From: Microvirga roseola
GTDB lineage: Bacteria; Pseudomonadota; Alphaproteobacteria; Rhizobiales; Beijerinckiaceae
DNA: 64,000 nucleotides
Direction: 5' to 3'
Assembly (NCBI RefSeq): GCF_020866965.1
Contig: NZ_JAJATX010000009.1
Span: forward strand, 1-64,000
Of the stretch, positions 25,810 to 34,364 are shown in pieces. The position numbers were made by a program, and so were the translations under genes. Each line of letters begins with the position of its first letter. Positions within the stretch are counted from its first letter, which is position 1. The notes below the pieces were generated by a model that was not told where the DNA came from, ran no database searches, and saw nothing but the letters and a program-made list of their open reading frames with translations.

Positions 25810-27723
25810 CTATCGAGCCAGCCCTCTTCCCCGCAGCACCTCGCCGATCTCCTCTAAGATGATGGGATCATCGATGGTGGCCGGGGTCGCCCACTGGTCC
25901 CCGTCGGCGATCTTCTTCATGGTGCCGCGCAGGATCTTGCCGGAGCGGGTCTTGGGCAGGCGCGCCACGGTAAGCGCAAGCTTGAAGGCCGCAACGGGGC
26001 CGATCTTCTCGCGCACGAGCGCCACGAGCTCCTTCTCGATCTCGGCGGGCTCCGTCCGGACGCCGGATTTCAACACCACGAAGCCGCAGGGCACCTCGCC
26101 CTTGAGCTGATCCTTGATGCCGATCACGGCGCATTCGGCCACGGCAGGGTGCGAGGCCAGCACCTCCTCCATGCCGCCGGTCGAGAGGCGGTGTCCCGCG
26201 ACATTGATGATGTCGTCCGTGCGGCCCATCACCCAGACATAGCCGTCCTCGTCGAGATAGCCGGCATCCGAGGTGTTGTAGTAGCCAGGATAGGTGGACA
26301 GGTACGATTCCTTGAAGCGCTCCTCCGCCTCCCACAGGGTCGGCAGGCAGCCGGGAGGCAGGGGCAGCTTGATCACGATGGAGCCCATCGTATTGGGGCC
26401 GACCGGCTTTCCGCCTTCGTCCAGCACGTCCAGGATATAGCCCGGCATCGGCACCGTCGGCGAGCCGTGCTTGACCGGAAGCGCTCCGAGTCCCAGCGGG
26501 TTGCCCGCGACGGGCCAGCCGGTCTCCGTCTGCCACCAATGGTCGATCACCGGCACGTTCAGGATGTTCTCGGCCCATTGCAGCGTATCGGGGTCCGCAC
26601 GCTCGCCCGCGAGGAACAGGGCGCGGAACGAGGAGAGATCGTAGCCTTTCAGGAGTTCCGCGTTGGGATCCTCCTTCTTGATGGCGCGGAAGGCGGTCGG
26701 AGCCGTGAACAGCGTCACGACGCCATGATCGGAAATGACCCGCCAATAGGCGCCCGCATCCGGCGTGCCGACGGGCTTGCCCTCATAGAGGATCGCCGTG
26801 CAGCCGTGCAGCAGCGGCGCATAGACGATGTAGGAATGGCCGACCACCCAGCCGACATCGGAGGCGGCCCAGAAGACCTCCCCCGGCTCGACGCCGAAGA
26901 AGTTGCTCATGGTCCATTTGAGCGCGACCATGTAGCCGCCGTTGTCGCGCACCACGCCCCTCGGCTTGCCTGTGGTGCCGGAGGTGTAGAGCACGTAGAG
27001 CGGATCGGTCGCCGCCACCGGCACGCATTCGGCCTTCCGGCCGACCGACCTAGCCTTGGCGGCTTCCGCCGCCCAGTCCCGGTCGCGCCCCTCGACGAGG
27101 GAGGCCTCGCATTGCGAACGCTGGAAGACGAGGCAGGAATCCGGCTTGGTCGCGGACAGCGCGATCGCCTCGTCGAGCAAGGGCTTATAGGGAATGACGC
27201 GCGCCCCCTCGATGCCGCAGGAGGCGGAGAGGATGAGCTTGGGCCGCGCATCGTCGATGCGGGTCGCGAGCTCCTTCGAGGCGAAGCCGCCGAAGACCAC
27301 CGAATGGATCGCGCCTATGCGGGCGCAGGCCAGCATGCCGACCACCGCCTCCGGGATCATCGGCATGTAGATGACGACGCGGTCCCCCTTTGCGACCCCC
27401 ATCTCCTCCAGCATGGCGGCGAGCGTCGCCACCTCGTCCTGCAGCTCTGCGTAGGAAATCCGGCGCTTGGTCCCCGTGACCGGGCTGTCGTAAATGATCG
27501 CGGCCTGATCGCCGCGATCCTTCACGTGCCGGTCGACCGCATTGTAGCAGGTGTTGCAGAGCGCGCCGGTGAACCACGCGCCGTAGACTCCGGCCTTGGG
27601 ATCGAAGATCGTTTCGGCGGGCCTGATCCAGTCGATCTCCCGCGCGGCCTCGGCCCAGAAACCCTCCGGATCGGATCTCCAGCGGGCATAGACCTCATGG
27701 TAGCGACTTTGGGTTGTTGGCAT
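25810..27723 (-). CDS. prpE: Propionyl-CoA synthetase-like acyl-CoA ligase (PrpE)
   Basis: A 637-residue adenylate-forming enzyme of the acetyl/propionyl-CoA synthetase group. Motifs: YTSGTTGKPRGVVRDNGGYM (P-loop), DVGWVVGHSYIVYAPLL, HWWQTETGWP, DAGYLDEDGYVWVMGRTDD and the C-terminal PKTRSGKILR, whose Lys is the acetylation-controlled catalytic residue. The REIDWIRP N-terminus and VDRHV block fit PrpE rather than Acs. It makes propionyl-CoA (or acetyl-CoA) from the free acid, ATP and CoA. No methylcitrate genes are adjacent, so propionate use is inference. Confidence 0.88.
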   Translation of the reverse strand: MPTTQSRYHEVYARWRSDPEGFWAEAAREIDWIRPAETIFDPKAGVYGAWFTGALCNTCYNAVDRHVKDRGDQAAIIYDSPVTGTKRRISYAELQDEVATLAAMLEEMGVAKGDRVVIYMPMIPEAVVGMLACARIGAIHSVVFGGFASKELATRIDDARPKLILSASCGIEGARVIPYKPLLDEAIALSATKPDSCLVFQRSQCEASLVEGRDRDWAAEAAKARSVGRKAECVPVAATDPLYVLYTSGTTGKPRGVVRDNGGYMVALKWTMSNFFGVEPGEVFWAASDVGWVVGHSYIVYAPLLHGCTAILYEGKPVGTPDAGAYWRVISDHGVVTLFTAPTAFRAIKKEDPNAELLKGYDLSSFRALFLAGERADPDTLQWAENILNVPVIDHWWQTETGWPVAGNPLGLGALPVKHGSPTVPMPGYILDVLDEGGKPVGPNTMGSIVIKLPLPPGCLPTLWEAEERFKESYLSTYPGYYNTSDAGYLDEDGYVWVMGRTDDIINVAGHRLSTGGMEEVLASHPAVAECAVIGIKDQLKGEVPCGFVVLKSGVRTEPAEIEKELVALVREKIGPVAAFKLALTVARLPKTRSGKILRGTMKKIADGDQWATPATIDDPIILEEIGEVLRGRGLAR

Positions 27724-27868
27724 GGCGTTTCCCCGTTGTCTTCAGCGCATGAGACTCGAAAGCACTGCTGTGGTAGCAGGCAAAGACACCGGGGTCAGCG
27801 GCGACTTTCGGTGAGTCGACTTTCGCCGGGTGTGACCGGATGCGCGACATCTGGACTGGGGGCCGTGA

Positions 27869-28534
27869 ATGCTGTCGGAAGATTTCGCTCACCTGATGGA
27901 GGAGTATGGCGCCTTCGACCCCGTCGAGCGCGTCTCGCCGGAGGCGCTGGAGCCGTACCGCGGACGATTGCCGGAAAGCCTTTTGACCCTCTGGCTCGAA
28001 TGCGGGCGCGGAACCTGGCTCGGAGGCCGCTTCCAGTTCTGCGATCCCGCGCGCTACCACGGCGTTCTCGATCTTGTCTTCGGCGACGACCCGGATTTCA
28101 GCAGCGAGGACTGTCTTCCTTACGGCTTTACCGCCTTTGGCGCTCCTCTCGTCTGGAGTCGGCGGCATCAAGCGCTCGAGATCAATCTCCCTTTCGGGCA
28201 GGTCCTGGCCCCCGACATGGGGACGGACAGCCCGGCGCCCGACGACCTCGTCATCGCCACGGCGACCCTGCCGGCGCTCGATCATCCCGCCTGCGATCTG
28301 ATCGCCGCCGACGGCAAGCCGCTGTTCGAGCGGACCGTTGCGAAATGTGGGCCTCTGGCGCTGGACGAGGTCTATGGCTTTACCCCGGCGCTCGCCGTCG
28401 GCGGCAGGGCGAGCCTCAATAATCTCCGGCGCGTGAGCGCCCCGGAGCATTTCTCCATCCTCGCCCAGGCAGGCGGCTTCGTGCTTCGGGATGCTTCCTC
28501 CTGGCCGCCGAGAACGGTCCGGGATATCGGATAG
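27869..28534 (+). CDS. GAD-like/DUF1851 domain protein
   Basis: A 221-residue protein. The N-terminal GAD-like domain (about 1-110; FAHLMEEYGAFDPVERVSPE, YRGRLPESLLTLWLECGRG) is followed by a DUF1851-type C-terminus (about 150-215; ALDEVYGFTPALAVGGRASL, EHFSILAQAGGF). Proteins with this architecture include Tdi1-type immunity proteins next to antibacterial toxins, and many orphan genes of unknown role. No toxin, VgrG or secretion gene is adjacent here, so an orphan immunity protein or a housekeeping relative are both possible. It ends 4 bases before the TauE ATG. Confidence 0.8.
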   Translation: MLSEDFAHLMEEYGAFDPVERVSPEALEPYRGRLPESLLTLWLECGRGTWLGGRFQFCDPARYHGVLDLVFGDDPDFSSEDCLPYGFTAFGAPLVWSRRHQALEINLPFGQVLAPDMGTDSPAPDDLVIATATLPALDHPACDLIAADGKPLFERTVAKCGPLALDEVYGFTPALAVGGRASLNNLRRVSAPEHFSILAQAGGFVLRDASSWPPRTVRDIG

Positions 28535-28538
28535 GCGA

Positions 28539-29300
28539 ATGATCACCGATCCTCTTTTCTATGCCGCCGCAATCCCCGCGGTGATCCTCCTGGGGCTCGC
28601 CAAGGGCGGCTTCTCCGGGATCGGACTTCTCTCGCTGCCGCTGATGGCGCTGGTCGTCTCCCCGGTTCAGGCCGCCGCCATCACCCTGCCGCTGCTCATC
28701 GTGCAGGACGTGGTTTCCGTCTGGGCCTACCGGCATACATGGGACCGGCGCAACGTCGTCCTTCTGGTCGCCGGAGCCACCTCCGGCATCCTCACAGGCT
28801 ATCTCCTAGCGGCCCAGGTCTCCGATGCCGCGGTCAAGCTCGCCATCGGCGTGATCTCGGTGGCCTTCGCCATCCGCCGGATCATCCTGGAGCGGGGTGC
28901 GATCCAGCCGAAGCCCACCCTTGCCGATGGGCCGCGCGGCCTGTTCTGGGGAGGGGTCACAGGCTTCACCAGCATGATCGCGCATGCGGGCGGTCCGCCC
29001 TTCCAGATCTATGTCATGCCCCAGCGCCTGCCGCGGGACGTCTTCGTCGGCACGGGAGCTATCGTCTTCGGGATCGTCAACTGGATCAAGGTCCCGCCCT
29101 ATATTGCGCTGGGGCAGTTCACCACCGAGAACCTGACGACCGCGGTGGCCCTGTTTCCGGTGGCGATCGCCTCAACCTGGGCCGGGGTCCTGCTCGTGCG
29201 GCGGGTCTCGCCCGAGCGCTTCTACACCTTCGTCTATCTGCTTCTGGTGCTGGTCGGCGCCAAGCTCGTCTATGACGGCGCAACAGCGCTCTTTTCATAG
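28539..29300 (+). CDS. TauE/SafE family sulfite/anion exporter
   Basis: A 253-residue inner-membrane protein with about eight hydrophobic helices. The start MITDPLFYAAAIPAVILLG is the family N-terminus; the longer frame only translates the end of the GAD-like gene. The repeated G-x-x-K-G-G/F pattern (GLAKGGFSGIGLLSLPLMAL) and FTSMIAHAGGPPFQIY are characteristic. Family members move sulfite, sulfoacetate or related organosulfur anions; the substrate here cannot be read. It begins 4 bases after the GAD-like stop. Confidence 0.88.
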   Translation: MITDPLFYAAAIPAVILLGLAKGGFSGIGLLSLPLMALVVSPVQAAAITLPLLIVQDVVSVWAYRHTWDRRNVVLLVAGATSGILTGYLLAAQVSDAAVKLAIGVISVAFAIRRIILERGAIQPKPTLADGPRGLFWGGVTGFTSMIAHAGGPPFQIYVMPQRLPRDVFVGTGAIVFGIVNWIKVPPYIALGQFTTENLTTAVALFPVAIASTWAGVLLVRRVSPERFYTFVYLLLVLVGAKLVYDGATALFS

Positions 29301-29341
29301 CCTTGCCGGGCGGAAGATCGGGTCCCCGCGATGCACCAAAG

Positions 29342-29377
29342 AAAAGCCGCCGCATCCCAGGAGATGCGACGGCTTTC
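29342..29377. terminator. Bidirectional terminator, TauE gene and ydcH
   Basis: AAAGCCG-C-CGCATC at 29343-29356 pairs with GATGCG-A-CGGCTTT at 29363-29376 with a single mismatch and a 6-base loop. On the minus strand it is followed by TCTTTGG, on the plus strand by TTTCGC. It lies between convergent genes. Confidence 0.85.
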
Positions 29378-29406
29378 GCAGGGATTGTCTTGGTGGGACC
29401 GGGGGG

Positions 29407-29589
29407 TCAATGCACCGCCGGTTCGGAGCTTCTCAGTCGTGTGATCTCATCCTTGAGCTGAAGCTTCCTTCGCTTGAGTTCCGCCAGTCTCATGTCATCC
29501 GCAGACGGCCTGGTCAGAGCATCCTGGATTTCGCGCTCGAGCGCCCGATGCTTCTTCTCGAGTTCCGTCAGATGGTTCTCTAGCGGCAT
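29407..29589 (-). CDS. YdcH-like DUF465 protein
   Basis: A 60-residue helical protein: LENHLTELEKKHRALEREIQ, then ADDMRLAELKRRKLQLKDEI. These are the two heptad-rich helices of the YdcH/DUF465 family (LxxKHxxLexxI...lKkrKLxLKDeI). Function unknown; often paired with a second copy, as here with the gene at 29778, which is divergent. TAGGAGGAACTGAC precedes the start. Confidence 0.9.
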   Translation of the reverse strand: MPLENHLTELEKKHRALEREIQDALTRPSADDMRLAELKRRKLQLKDEITRLRSSEPAVH

Positions 29590-29777
29590 GTCAGTTCCTC
29601 CTATTCGATCTACTGACAGGAATATTGTGACAGACAGAGTGTGGCGAGTCGAAGGCGAAATTTGCAGAATCGAGAGTAGAAGAAGAAGCTGTCCCCTTGC
29701 TCTTCATGCGGCCCGAGAGCATACTTTCGCGCTTGCGACCGGCGGGTAGAAACGCCGGGTTGATCGGATTGTTTTCA

Positions 29778-29978
29778 ATGCCCGAATTGGTTGAACTGGA
29801 AGCGGAATTGGCCCGCCTCAAGCAGGAGCACCGCGATCTCGACACGGCCATCGATGCCCTGGAAAGCATGATCGCCGGAGACCAGCTCCAGGTGCAGCGT
29901 CTGAAGAAGCGCAAGCTCGCCCTGAGGGACCAGATCATCCAGCTGGAAGACCAGCTGACGCCCGACATCATCGCCTGA
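29778..29978 (+). CDS. YdcH-like DUF465 protein, second copy
   Basis: A 66-residue protein with the same two-helix plan: LEAELARLKQEHRDLDTAID, then QVQRLKKRKLALRDQIIQLE. I start at MPELVELEAELARL; the upstream frame is open but has no family match. The start codon has only a weak upstream purine run (none clearly a ribosome-binding site). Paralogous to the divergent gene at 29407-29589 (LKxRKLxLxDxI shared). It precedes purE by 90 bases. Confidence 0.85.
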   Translation: MPELVELEAELARLKQEHRDLDTAIDALESMIAGDQLQVQRLKKRKLALRDQIIQLEDQLTPDIIA

Positions 29979-30068
29979 GATCGCCCGTCGGCGGACGACG
30001 GCCTTGCCTGTCTGCGGCGCCTTCGTTATTCCCGCCTGACCATCAGGCCTTACGCCGGAGCCGTATCA

Positions 30069-30560
30069 ATGGCGGGATCCCCCGTTGCCATCATCATGGG
30101 CAGTCAGTCCGACTGGGCCACCATGCGCCATGCCGCCGAGACGCTGGAAGCGCTCGACATCGGGTACGATGCCCGCATCGTCTCGGCCCACCGCACGCCC
30201 GACCGGCTCGTGGCCTTCGCCAAGGGCGCGAAGGCGGCAGGCTTCCAGGTCGTCATCGCAGGCGCAGGCGGCGCGGCCCACCTGCCCGGCATGACGGCGG
30301 CCATGACGCCCCTGCCCGTCTTCGGGGTTCCGGTGGAATCGAAATCGCTGTCCGGCCAGGATAGCCTGCTCTCCATCGTGCAGATGCCGGCGGGCATCCC
30401 CGTGGGAACGCTCGCCATCGGTCGGGCCGGCGCGGTGAACGCGGCCCTCCTCGCCGCAGCCGTGCTCGCGCTCCACGACGAAGCCCTGGCCGAGCGGCTC
30501 GACGCCTGGCGCAGGCTCCAGAGCGAGAGCGTGGCCGAACACCCCTCCGACGAAGGATGA
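30069..30560 (+). CDS. purE: N5-carboxyaminoimidazole ribonucleotide mutase PurE
   Basis: A 163-residue class I PurE that rearranges N5-CAIR to CAIR in purine synthesis. Motifs: [20 protein letters not shown] (phosphate loop), [30 protein letters not shown] and [20 protein letters not shown], which carry the catalytic His and substrate loop. It overlaps purK by four bases (ATGA), so the pair is translationally coupled. Length standard. Confidence 0.97.
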   Translation: MAGSPVAIIMGSQSDWATMRHAAETLEALDIGYDARIVSAHRTPDRLVAFAKGAKAAGFQVVIAGAGGAAHLPGMTAAMTPLPVFGVPVESKSLSGQDSLLSIVQMPAGIPVGTLAIGRAGAVNAALLAAAVLALHDEALAERLDAWRRLQSESVAEHPSDEG

Positions 30561-31645
30561 ACGCGATGATCCGCCCCGGCAGCACCCTCGGCATCCTCGG
30601 CGGCGGCCAGCTCGGGCGCATGATCGCCATGGCGGCGGCGGAGCTCGGCCTGAAGACCCACATCTACGCCCCCGACGAGAACAGCCCCGCCTTCGACGTG
30701 GCGGGCGAGGTCACTGTCGCTCCTTACGAAGACGAGGCGGCCCTGGTGCGTTTCGCGAAGGCCGTGGACGTGGTGACCTACGAATTCGAGAACGTGCCGA
30801 GCGAGACCGCCGCCATCTTGAGCGCCCATACCCGGCTTGCCCCCAATGCCCAGGCGCTCGCCGTCTCGCAGGACCGGTTCCTGGAGAAGAGCTTCATTGC
30901 CGGACTGGGCATCGCCATTGCTCCCTTCGCAGCCTTTGCCGACGAGACGGAGCTCGCCGCAGCCCTGGACCGCATCGGCCGGCCCGCCGTGCTCAAGACC
31001 CGGCGCTTCGGCTATGACGGCAAGGGCCAGGTGATGATCCGGCCAGAGACCGATCACGTCGCCGCCTGGAACGAGGTCGGGCGCGCCTCCTCCATCATCG
31101 AGGGCTTCGTGCCCTTCGAGCGCGAGGTCTCGGTGGTCGCAGCCCGCTCCGCCTCCGGAGCATTCGCGGCCTACGACCTGTGCGCCAACGAACACCGCCA
31201 CCACATCCTGGACACCACCCGGGTGCCGGCCGGGGTCTCGGCGGGCACCGAGGAGCAGGCCATGCGCATCGCCCGCTCCATCGCCGATGCCCTGGACTAT
31301 GTGGGTGTCCTCGCCGTCGAGATGTTCCTGGTCACGGAAGGCGGGAACGAGCGCCTGGTGGTCAACGAGATCGCCCCGCGGGTCCACAATTCCGGCCACT
31401 GGACCCTCGGCGGGGCCGTCACCTCGCAGTTCGAGCAGCATGTGCGGGCCGTCTGCGGCTGGCCCCTGGGCAAGGCCTCGCGCCTCGGCCTGGTCGAGAT
31501 GACGAACCTGATCGGTCACGATGCCGACGAGTGGGAGCGCATCCTGGCGGAACCGGGAGCCCATCTCCACCTTTATGGCAAGACGGAGGCCCGCCCCGGC
31601 CGCAAGATGGGGCATGTGACGCGCGTTTTTCCCGAAGGGGCGTGA
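30557..31645 (+). CDS. purK: 5-(carboxyamino)imidazole ribonucleotide synthase PurK
   Basis: A 362-residue ATP-grasp enzyme carboxylating AIR. It begins [20 protein letters not shown], has [16 protein letters not shown], the ATP-grasp core [31 protein letters not shown] and the C-terminal [15 protein letters not shown]. PurE and PurK act in sequence and are cotranscribed. No termination hairpin is obvious before rpsU, 170 bases downstream. Confidence 0.97.
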   Translation: MNAMIRPGSTLGILGGGQLGRMIAMAAAELGLKTHIYAPDENSPAFDVAGEVTVAPYEDEAALVRFAKAVDVVTYEFENVPSETAAILSAHTRLAPNAQALAVSQDRFLEKSFIAGLGIAIAPFAAFADETELAAALDRIGRPAVLKTRRFGYDGKGQVMIRPETDHVAAWNEVGRASSIIEGFVPFEREVSVVAARSASGAFAAYDLCANEHRHHILDTTRVPAGVSAGTEEQAMRIARSIADALDYVGVLAVEMFLVTEGGNERLVVNEIAPRVHNSGHWTLGGAVTSQFEQHVRAVCGWPLGKASRLGLVEMTNLIGHDADEWERILAEPGAHLHLYGKTEARPGRKMGHVTRVFPEGA

Positions 31646-31816
31646 AACCTTCTCAAAACGGGACGGTTGACCCTTTGGAGCGGCGCTTTTGTCGGAAGCG
31701 GACCCTGGACAGGCAAGGCTTCTTCTGGTACCACGCCGCACCAGATAGAGGTGCACATGACGCGCCTCGATTACCTTTTGTCACAATCGAAACGGCTTTA
31801 AACACGAGGAATTCGC

Positions 31817-32047
31817 GTGCAGGTTCTTGTCCGGGATAACAACGTCGATCAGGCGCTCCGCGCTCTCAAGAAGAAGATGCAGCGTGAGGGTATCTTCCGC
31901 GAGATGAAGCTTCGCGGTCATTACGAGAAGCCGTCTGAGAAGAAGGCCCGCGAGAAGGCTGAGGCCGTTCGCCGCGCTCGTAAGCTGATCCGCAAGCGCA
32001 TGCAGCGCGAAGGCCTGCTTCCTTCGAAGCCCCGCCCGACCCGCTAA
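31817..32047 (+). CDS. rpsU: Ribosomal protein bS21
   Basis: A 76-residue basic protein. The start is GTG ([20 protein letters not shown]), with ACGAGGA a few bases upstream. The [20 protein letters not shown] block is the bS21 signature; the C-terminal [12 protein letters not shown] is the alphaproteobacterial extension. bS21 helps 30S subunits select mRNAs at the anti-Shine-Dalgarno region. A terminator follows at 32089. Confidence 0.96.
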   Translation: MQVLVRDNNVDQALRALKKKMQREGIFREMKLRGHYEKPSEKKAREKAEAVRRARKLIRKRMQREGLLPSKPRPTR

Positions 32048-32088
32048 GCTTTTCAAGCCTTTCGGGGCTTGGACGATCGATTGTGAAC

Positions 32089-32122
32089 CAGCGCCCGGCT
32101 GACACCAGCGGGGCGCTGTTTT
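32089..32122 (+). terminator. Terminator after rpsU
   Basis: CAGCGCCC at 32089-32096 pairs with GGGCGCTG at 32111-32118 and is followed by TTTTG. A weaker hairpin (AAGCC...GGCTT) lies just after the stop codon. Confidence 0.75.
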
Positions 32123-32225
32123 GCGTCTTGAGCGACACTTTGGCCCCCTCGCCCGGCCTTTTCCGAGCCGTAGCCGTCTTGTTTCGCGGCTGTTAAGGTT
32201 TTATCGGCAGAGTAAGCGTTAACCC

Positions 32226-33110
32226 ATGACATTGGAGACGAAGGTGTTCGCCCCAACGATCCGTCGCTTTGCGCCCCTGAGCCTGACCCTTCTTGCCTTC
32301 GGCCTGACCGCCTGCGGAACCACGAGCGTCGGCCCCACGCAACGCATCGCGGTGGTGGAGGAGGATACGCAGGGCACCAGCACTGTGAACATCGCCTCCC
32401 TGTCGGATGTCATCCAGCGCAATCCCAACGATCCGAGCGCCTACAACACCCGCGGCGTGGCCTATGCGAAGGTGGGACGCTACAGCGACGCCATCGCCGA
32501 TTTCAGCAAGGCGGTGCAGCTCGATCCCAACTACGCCCCGGCCTACACCAACCGCGCCCTGGCCTTGAGGCAGACGAACCGCAACGACCAGGCGCTCACC
32601 GATTTCACCCGCGCCATCCAGGCCGATCCCAATTACGGCCCGGCCTATATCGGCCGCGGCAACCTGCTGCGCGTCCAGGGACAATACCAGCAGGCCCAGG
32701 ACGATCTCTCCGTCGCAATCCGCCTGCTGCCCGAATCGGCCGAGGCGCTCCATGCCCGCGGCCTGCTCTACCAGCGCCAGGGCCTGCACCAGCAGGCGAT
32801 CCTGGACTTCGACGCCACCATCGACCGGAATCCCTTCGTCGCCGCCCCCTATGCCGCGCGCGGCCAGAGCCTCGTGGTGACGAACCAGTTCGACAAAGCC
32901 ATCGAGGACTTCAACGCGGCGCTCAACGTCAACAACCGGGATGCGGATTCCTGGGCGTGGCGCGGGCTGGCTTATGAGCGCAAGGGCGACCGCCAGCAGG
33001 CCGTCGAGAGCTATCAGCGCGCGATTTCCATCGACAACAACAACAGCACCGCCCGCCAGGGCCTCGCCAAGCTCCAGGGCGGCGGCGGAGTGGCGGGCCT
33101 CTTCAACTAA
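32226..33110 (+). CDS. TPR-repeat lipoprotein (NlpI-like)
   Basis: A 294-residue protein with a lipobox (LTLLAFGLTACGTT, lipidated Cys near residue 37) and about six tetratricopeptide repeats, each with the A-Y-x-x-R-G-x-A...D-F-x-x-A-I pattern (for example RYSDAIADFSKAVQLDPNYA). NlpI-type lipoproteins scaffold peptidoglycan hydrolases in the envelope. The ATG at 32226 has no ribosome-binding site; GTG at 32244 has GGAG at good spacing and keeps the signal peptide, so it may be the true start. Monocistronic. Confidence 0.85.
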   Translation: MTLETKVFAPTIRRFAPLSLTLLAFGLTACGTTSVGPTQRIAVVEEDTQGTSTVNIASLSDVIQRNPNDPSAYNTRGVAYAKVGRYSDAIADFSKAVQLDPNYAPAYTNRALALRQTNRNDQALTDFTRAIQADPNYGPAYIGRGNLLRVQGQYQQAQDDLSVAIRLLPESAEALHARGLLYQRQGLHQQAILDFDATIDRNPFVAAPYAARGQSLVVTNQFDKAIEDFNAALNVNNRDADSWAWRGLAYERKGDRQQAVESYQRAISIDNNNSTARQGLAKLQGGGGVAGLFN

Positions 33111-33137
33111 GTAAGAGCGCGGCCAGGGGAGAACGGC

Positions 33138-33764
33138 ATGACAGCTGCCGTCACTCCCCTGCACGGCGCCGCCGAGATTGGGAGATTTCTCGAAGCGCAG
33201 GCAGACATGCTTGCGCTTCTTTCACATTTGGAGAGCCTTGCACTCCCCGATAGCTGGATCGGCGCCGGTTTCGTTCGAAACGCCGTATGGGATCATCTCC
33301 ATGGCCGCGAGTTCGACGTGTCCCGTCTCAACGATATCGATGTGATCTTTTTCGACCCCGCCGATTCGTGCAAAGAGCGTGAAGCCGATCTGGAGCACCG
33401 CCTCCGCCGACTTGCTCCAGGATTCGAGTGGTCGGTCAAGAACCAGGCGCGCATGCAGCTGCGCAATGGCGATGCGCCCTACCGCAATACCTTCGATGCC
33501 GTCGCCCACTGGTCCGAAACCGCCACCGCCGTGGCCGCACGCAAAGCCGACGGACAGGTCGAGATCCTAGCTCCCTAGGGTGTCGAGGATCTCCTGAATC
33601 TCATCGTCAGGCCGACCCCGTTATTCGGGCATAAGATGGAGACCTATCGCGATCGGATAGCAGGAAAGAACTGGCCGGCCCGCTGGCCGAAGCTGACGAT
33701 GCTGATGGCGTGGGAGGAGGCCTACCCGCCCTCTCACAGTTCTTTTTTCAGAATCGACACTTAG
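33138..33764 (+). pseudogene. Nucleotidyltransferase (DUF925/NTP_transf_6) with in-frame amber stop
   Basis: The frame encodes 146 residues of a nucleotidyltransferase-like protein: SWIGAGFVRNAVWDHLHGRE (the G-x-x-R-N-x-V-W-D block) and LNDIDVIFFDPAD (metal Asp pair). It then stops at TAG (33576-33578). The same frame continues without further stops with GVEDLLNLIVRPTPLFGHKM and YRDRIAGKNWPARWPKLTML, which is the normal C-terminal part of this family, as far as 33764. So a single base change (for example TAC/TAT to TAG) has cut the gene, or it is read through. The end of the frame runs into a GNAT-gene tail on the other strand. Confidence 0.75.
33734..33760 (-). pseudogene. 3'-end remnant of a GNAT acetyltransferase gene
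   Basis: On the minus strand these 27 bases encode VSILKKEL plus a TGA stop, identical in protein to the end of the intact GNAT gene at 34365. DNA identity is 22 of 27 and all five differences are synonymous, so this is a diverged paralogue tail rather than a recent copy. Upstream of it the frame is broken by TAA within about 10 codons. Confidence 0.5.
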
Positions 33765-33802
33765 GCGCAGTAGGCGTTCAGACTATGCCGCTACCATGGA
33801 AC

Positions 33803-34171
33803 CTAACGAGCCACAGAATTGGACAATCGCTCTTTCATAGCGGGAGTGCACATGTCGTTCGTCGCCGATTTGAGGGCTCTGGATTGCTGAACACCATGAA
33901 CAAAGGCGATCAGGGAAAGCTGTCGCTCATTCATGCGCACTTGATGACGAAAGTGGCTCATGAGTGGACCAAAGAAATTCCTGTTCCAGTCAACACCGCA
34001 CTTCTCAGCTACGCCCGATATAACTCCAATCGACATCGCTCTGCGAGTATCCTCAATCGAGATGGGGGGATGCCTTAACTCACTTTCTGTTGCAGGCGCA
34101 CAAAACTTACCTTCAGAGCACAACAGTAAGCGAAGGTTTTTCAAGGCGAGCGCTCTCATCTCATGAGCCAT
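33803..34171 (-). CDS. Orphan hypothetical protein
   Basis: A 122-residue ORF I do not recognise. It starts MAHEMRALALKNLRLLLCSE and holds GVDWNRNFFGPLMSHFRHQV, then MNERQLSLIAFVHGVQQSRA. No signal peptide or membrane helix is seen; predicted mostly helical. Base composition is visibly less GC-rich than the surroundings. It lies in the disturbed patch between the amber-interrupted nucleotidyltransferase and the intact GNAT gene. Coding status is plausible, not proven; no convincing ORF lies in 34172-34364. Confidence 0.45.
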   Translation of the reverse strand: MAHEMRALALKNLRLLLCSEGKFCAPATESELRHPPISIEDTRRAMSIGVISGVAEKCGVDWNRNFFGPLMSHFRHQVRMNERQLSLIAFVHGVQQSRALKSATNDMCTPAMKERLSNSVAR

Positions 34172-34364
34172 CGCCTCGGTAATCGTCTCTTTCGCTTCGG
34201 GCTATGCTTACCCCTGCAAAAGGAGAAACGTAGCAGCCGCAATCAGACCCATGCTCAGATTTCGAAGAGATCTCAAGAAAAGATCCTTATCTGCAACCAC
34301 ATTTCAGTATCGAAATACCATATTACGCACGGGCCGTGTGGAAGCCAACTAAAAGTCGTCTCCC

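Noticed and set aside
26149..28422. A 757-residue plus-strand ORF opposite the PrpE-like gene
   Set aside because: Antisense to a certain gene, no domain recognised, and composition is that of a shadow frame.
27869..28534. Type VI secretion immunity gene
   Set aside because: The GAD-like/DUF1851 architecture fits, but no toxin or T6SS gene is adjacent, so the role was not claimed.
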